Assembly (NCBI RefSeq): GCF_000172155.1
Contig: NZ_ABIZ01000001.1
Location: 4,187,105 to 4,251,104, forward strand
Reading direction: 5' to 3'
DNA length: 64,000 nucleotides
Source of the DNA: Verrucomicrobium spinosum DSM 4136 = JCM 18804
GTDB taxonomy: Bacteria; Verrucomicrobiota; Verrucomicrobiia; Verrucomicrobiales; Verrucomicrobiaceae
Positions 63,501 through 64,000 of the stretch are shown here, in pieces. Position numbers and translations under genes: made by a program. Position 1 is the first letter of the stretch, and each line of letters opens with the position of its first letter. Under the pieces are notes generated by a model. The model was given only the letters and a program-made list of their open reading frames with translations, ran no database searches and was not told the DNA's origin.

Positions 63501-63914
63501 GGAATGCACGGTCAGGTCCTTCCAGTCGATCGAGCCGTCTCCATTGTGGTCTTTGAGGCTCCCTTCAGGCTTGAGCATCTTCCCCGGAGCCAGCACGTCA
63601 TGGTAGAAGGCCTCTTTCTGCTCGATGCTCTCAAGGCGCACATCACGCGGGATCCACTGTGTGTGCTCCCGGATGTCGAGATCCGCCACCTTACGACGGG
63701 TCGTTTGAGTGACATAAACCCGCCCCTGAGGATCCACCGTGCAGGCCACGGGATCCGGCACATTGATGTCTCCAGACCACTTGTGGAGTTTCAGCCTGGA
63801 CGAACCAAGCGTTGACTGCGCCACCGCGTCGCCACCACCGCCCAAGGCAAGAAGTGAAAGGGTAAAGACCGCACCAGTCGTGCCGAAGGGGTGCAGAAAA
63901 CGAGTCAAAATCAT
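60525..63914 (-). CDS. Secreted propeller-HEAT-haem protein of PVC type
   Basis: Exported protein of 1,129 residues from the ATG at 63914. Signal peptide (AVFTLSLLALGGGGDAVA) is followed by an N-terminal six-bladed propeller resembling glucose/sorbosone dehydrogenases (about 40-430; GLCVGPDGRIYWTIGDKGTN, HQGAVLRCEPDGSGFEIFAH, GLRNVQEVAFDDYGNLFGVD), a HEAT-repeat region (about 455-930; LLSDPHPRVRFHAAIALGKC) and a C-terminal cytochrome with CTACH (near 990) and Met ligand (VMPPMGAML). This domain combination is a hallmark of Planctomycetes and Verrucomicrobia. It may oxidise a sugar or related alcohol and pass electrons to its haem; substrate unknown. Its start is close to the right edge and no more of its operon can be seen upstream. 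Confidence 0.92.
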   Translation of the reverse strand: MILTRFLHPFGTTGAVFTLSLLALGGGGDAVAQSTLGSSRLKLHKWSGDINVPDPVACTVDPQGRVYVTQTTRRKVADLDIREHTQWIPRDVRLESIEQKEAFYHDVLAPGKMLKPEGSLKDHNGDGSIDWKDLTVHSERIYRLEDSDGDGVADKRTLFAEGFNTEVTGIAAGILWHDGWVYCTIAPDLWRLRDTNDDGVADEREIVAHGFGHHIAYAGHDMHGLCVGPDGRIYWTIGDKGTNVITKEGRRASAPHQGAVLRCEPDGSGFEIFAHGLRNVQEVAFDDYGNLFGVDNDADKPDEKERLVYITEQSDSGWRCSFQYMKGYCPWVDEGLWQPLHASQPEYITPPLASSHDGPSGFAYNPGTALARGWKDTFFLNQFPSGKMNAMRVTPEGASFGLKEDKMVASGVMGIGMSWGPSGKLFMVDWGGDYALNEIGAVWTVDDPAGEGQADRQETATLLKAGFETREVPALAALLGHADQRVRRGAQFELAKRGAYEALESVVLDRKQPQLGRLHALWGLGQLMRAGKYAATTILDDLTQDSDPEIRALTARMMGDAAGHDVQSGHLVPLLSDPHPRVRFHAAIALGKCKTSVATLPLIQLAASNGDLDPWIRHACVVGLLGCTSPDALAGSAAHPNRAVRMASLLALRRLNHPGVAGFLKDPDPKIASEAARAIYDDESIVAALPQLIVLLDKSSALPDAVARRALNACLRTGGKENAERLITYALRQDSPLPLRMEALELAMLWNDPPVLDRVDGRYRVIVGSADPKTLAMVALAKIDALMGLPEKELKAKVVQLLTIHRVPVESRVARAAVMEESASPEVRVEALRLLADQHPGSDDLVAALDAILGAKAPELLRVAALDNVLLRDRAQAAAEAKKLYKSGTTLEKQKALAMLGRVQMEAGDEALVEQWDAWKSGKLGKVPAAVLLELIEACQARRSSAPALEERLATHDKALAEKAGTAAAFEECLEGGDAKLGKEIALQNLTANCTACHKFESKEGSTVGPALNLIGKQKDRIYLLEALITPSKAVAPGFGIMTVTLKDGKMLTGTLVANTSSTLQLRLADGALEKVDTAQIESKTDPISVMPPMGAMLNKRQVRDLVAYLASLDGGASKKSSKSGNSPK

Positions 63915-64000
63915 GCACCGTGTCTTTCACCTCTTTTTGCCCATCACGCAACCAGCGGAAACTCAACAATTGCCCACGCGGAGGGCAAAAACCGAACCTC

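Overview
This 64 kb window is high-GC chromosomal DNA that most likely comes from a member of the phylum Verrucomicrobiota, probably near Verrucomicrobiaceae. The pointers are PVC-superphylum families: a PSCyt1/DUF1549/DUF1553 (PSD1) protein next to a Tat-exported DUF1501 protein (12016-16759), a very large propeller-HEAT-haem protein (60525-63914) and a Tat-exported Gfo/Idh/MocA oxidoreductase (22361-23836). A CesT-type secretion chaperone (45104-45565) also fits, because type III secretion is known in Verrucomicrobium. The species assignment is inference only. I saw no rRNA, tRNA, CRISPR array, phage or complete insertion sequence.

Layout. 1-4239 (minus): a TetR-controlled RND efflux operon (regulator, adaptor, permease); the permease runs off the left edge, and two 18-bp operators overlap the regulator's promoter and start. 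4600-11154 (plus): a second complete RND operon (adaptor, permease, small membrane protein, NodT-type outer-membrane lipoprotein) closed by a strong terminator. 11155-12015: repeat-rich intergenic DNA. 12016-17535: PSD1/DUF1501 pair and an aspartyl beta-hydroxylase-like gene. 17536-18465: intergenic DNA with dispersed repeats. 18466-25661: EF-hand protein, phosphodiesterase, DUF3307 and cNMP-binding proteins, DoxX, Gfo/Idh and a duplicated discoidin-like lipoprotein pair. 26387-28468: hybrid histidine kinase with an ethylene-receptor-like membrane domain. 28645-41023: MoxR/Bat-type operon with a giant Gln/Ala-rich coiled-coil protein and a secreted prenyltransferase-repeat protein. 41111-42837: amtB behind a near-perfect sigma-54 promoter. 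43059-44962: Fur-family regulator, cupin and lipA. 45104-48100: candidate type III effector and CesT chaperone. 48269-55051: OsmC, then an atypical ROK kinase, a divergent Ppx/GppA-HD protein, Ppk1, an RDD protein and an APH-fold kinase. 55146-63914: glycine-zipper lipoprotein, FixL/FixJ-like two-component genes, small proteins and the large haem protein.

How the parts fit together. Two tripartite efflux systems head away from a shared intergenic region. The MoxR/Bat block looks like one transcription unit acting at the envelope. The polyphosphate block joins Ppk1 to two proteins whose catalytic motifs are altered. The chaperone/substrate pair is the best candidate for something undescribed, because no secretion-apparatus gene lies in the window. 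At least five related copies of one noncoding repeat family, plus two other repeat types, sit between genes and account for most of the non-genic DNA.
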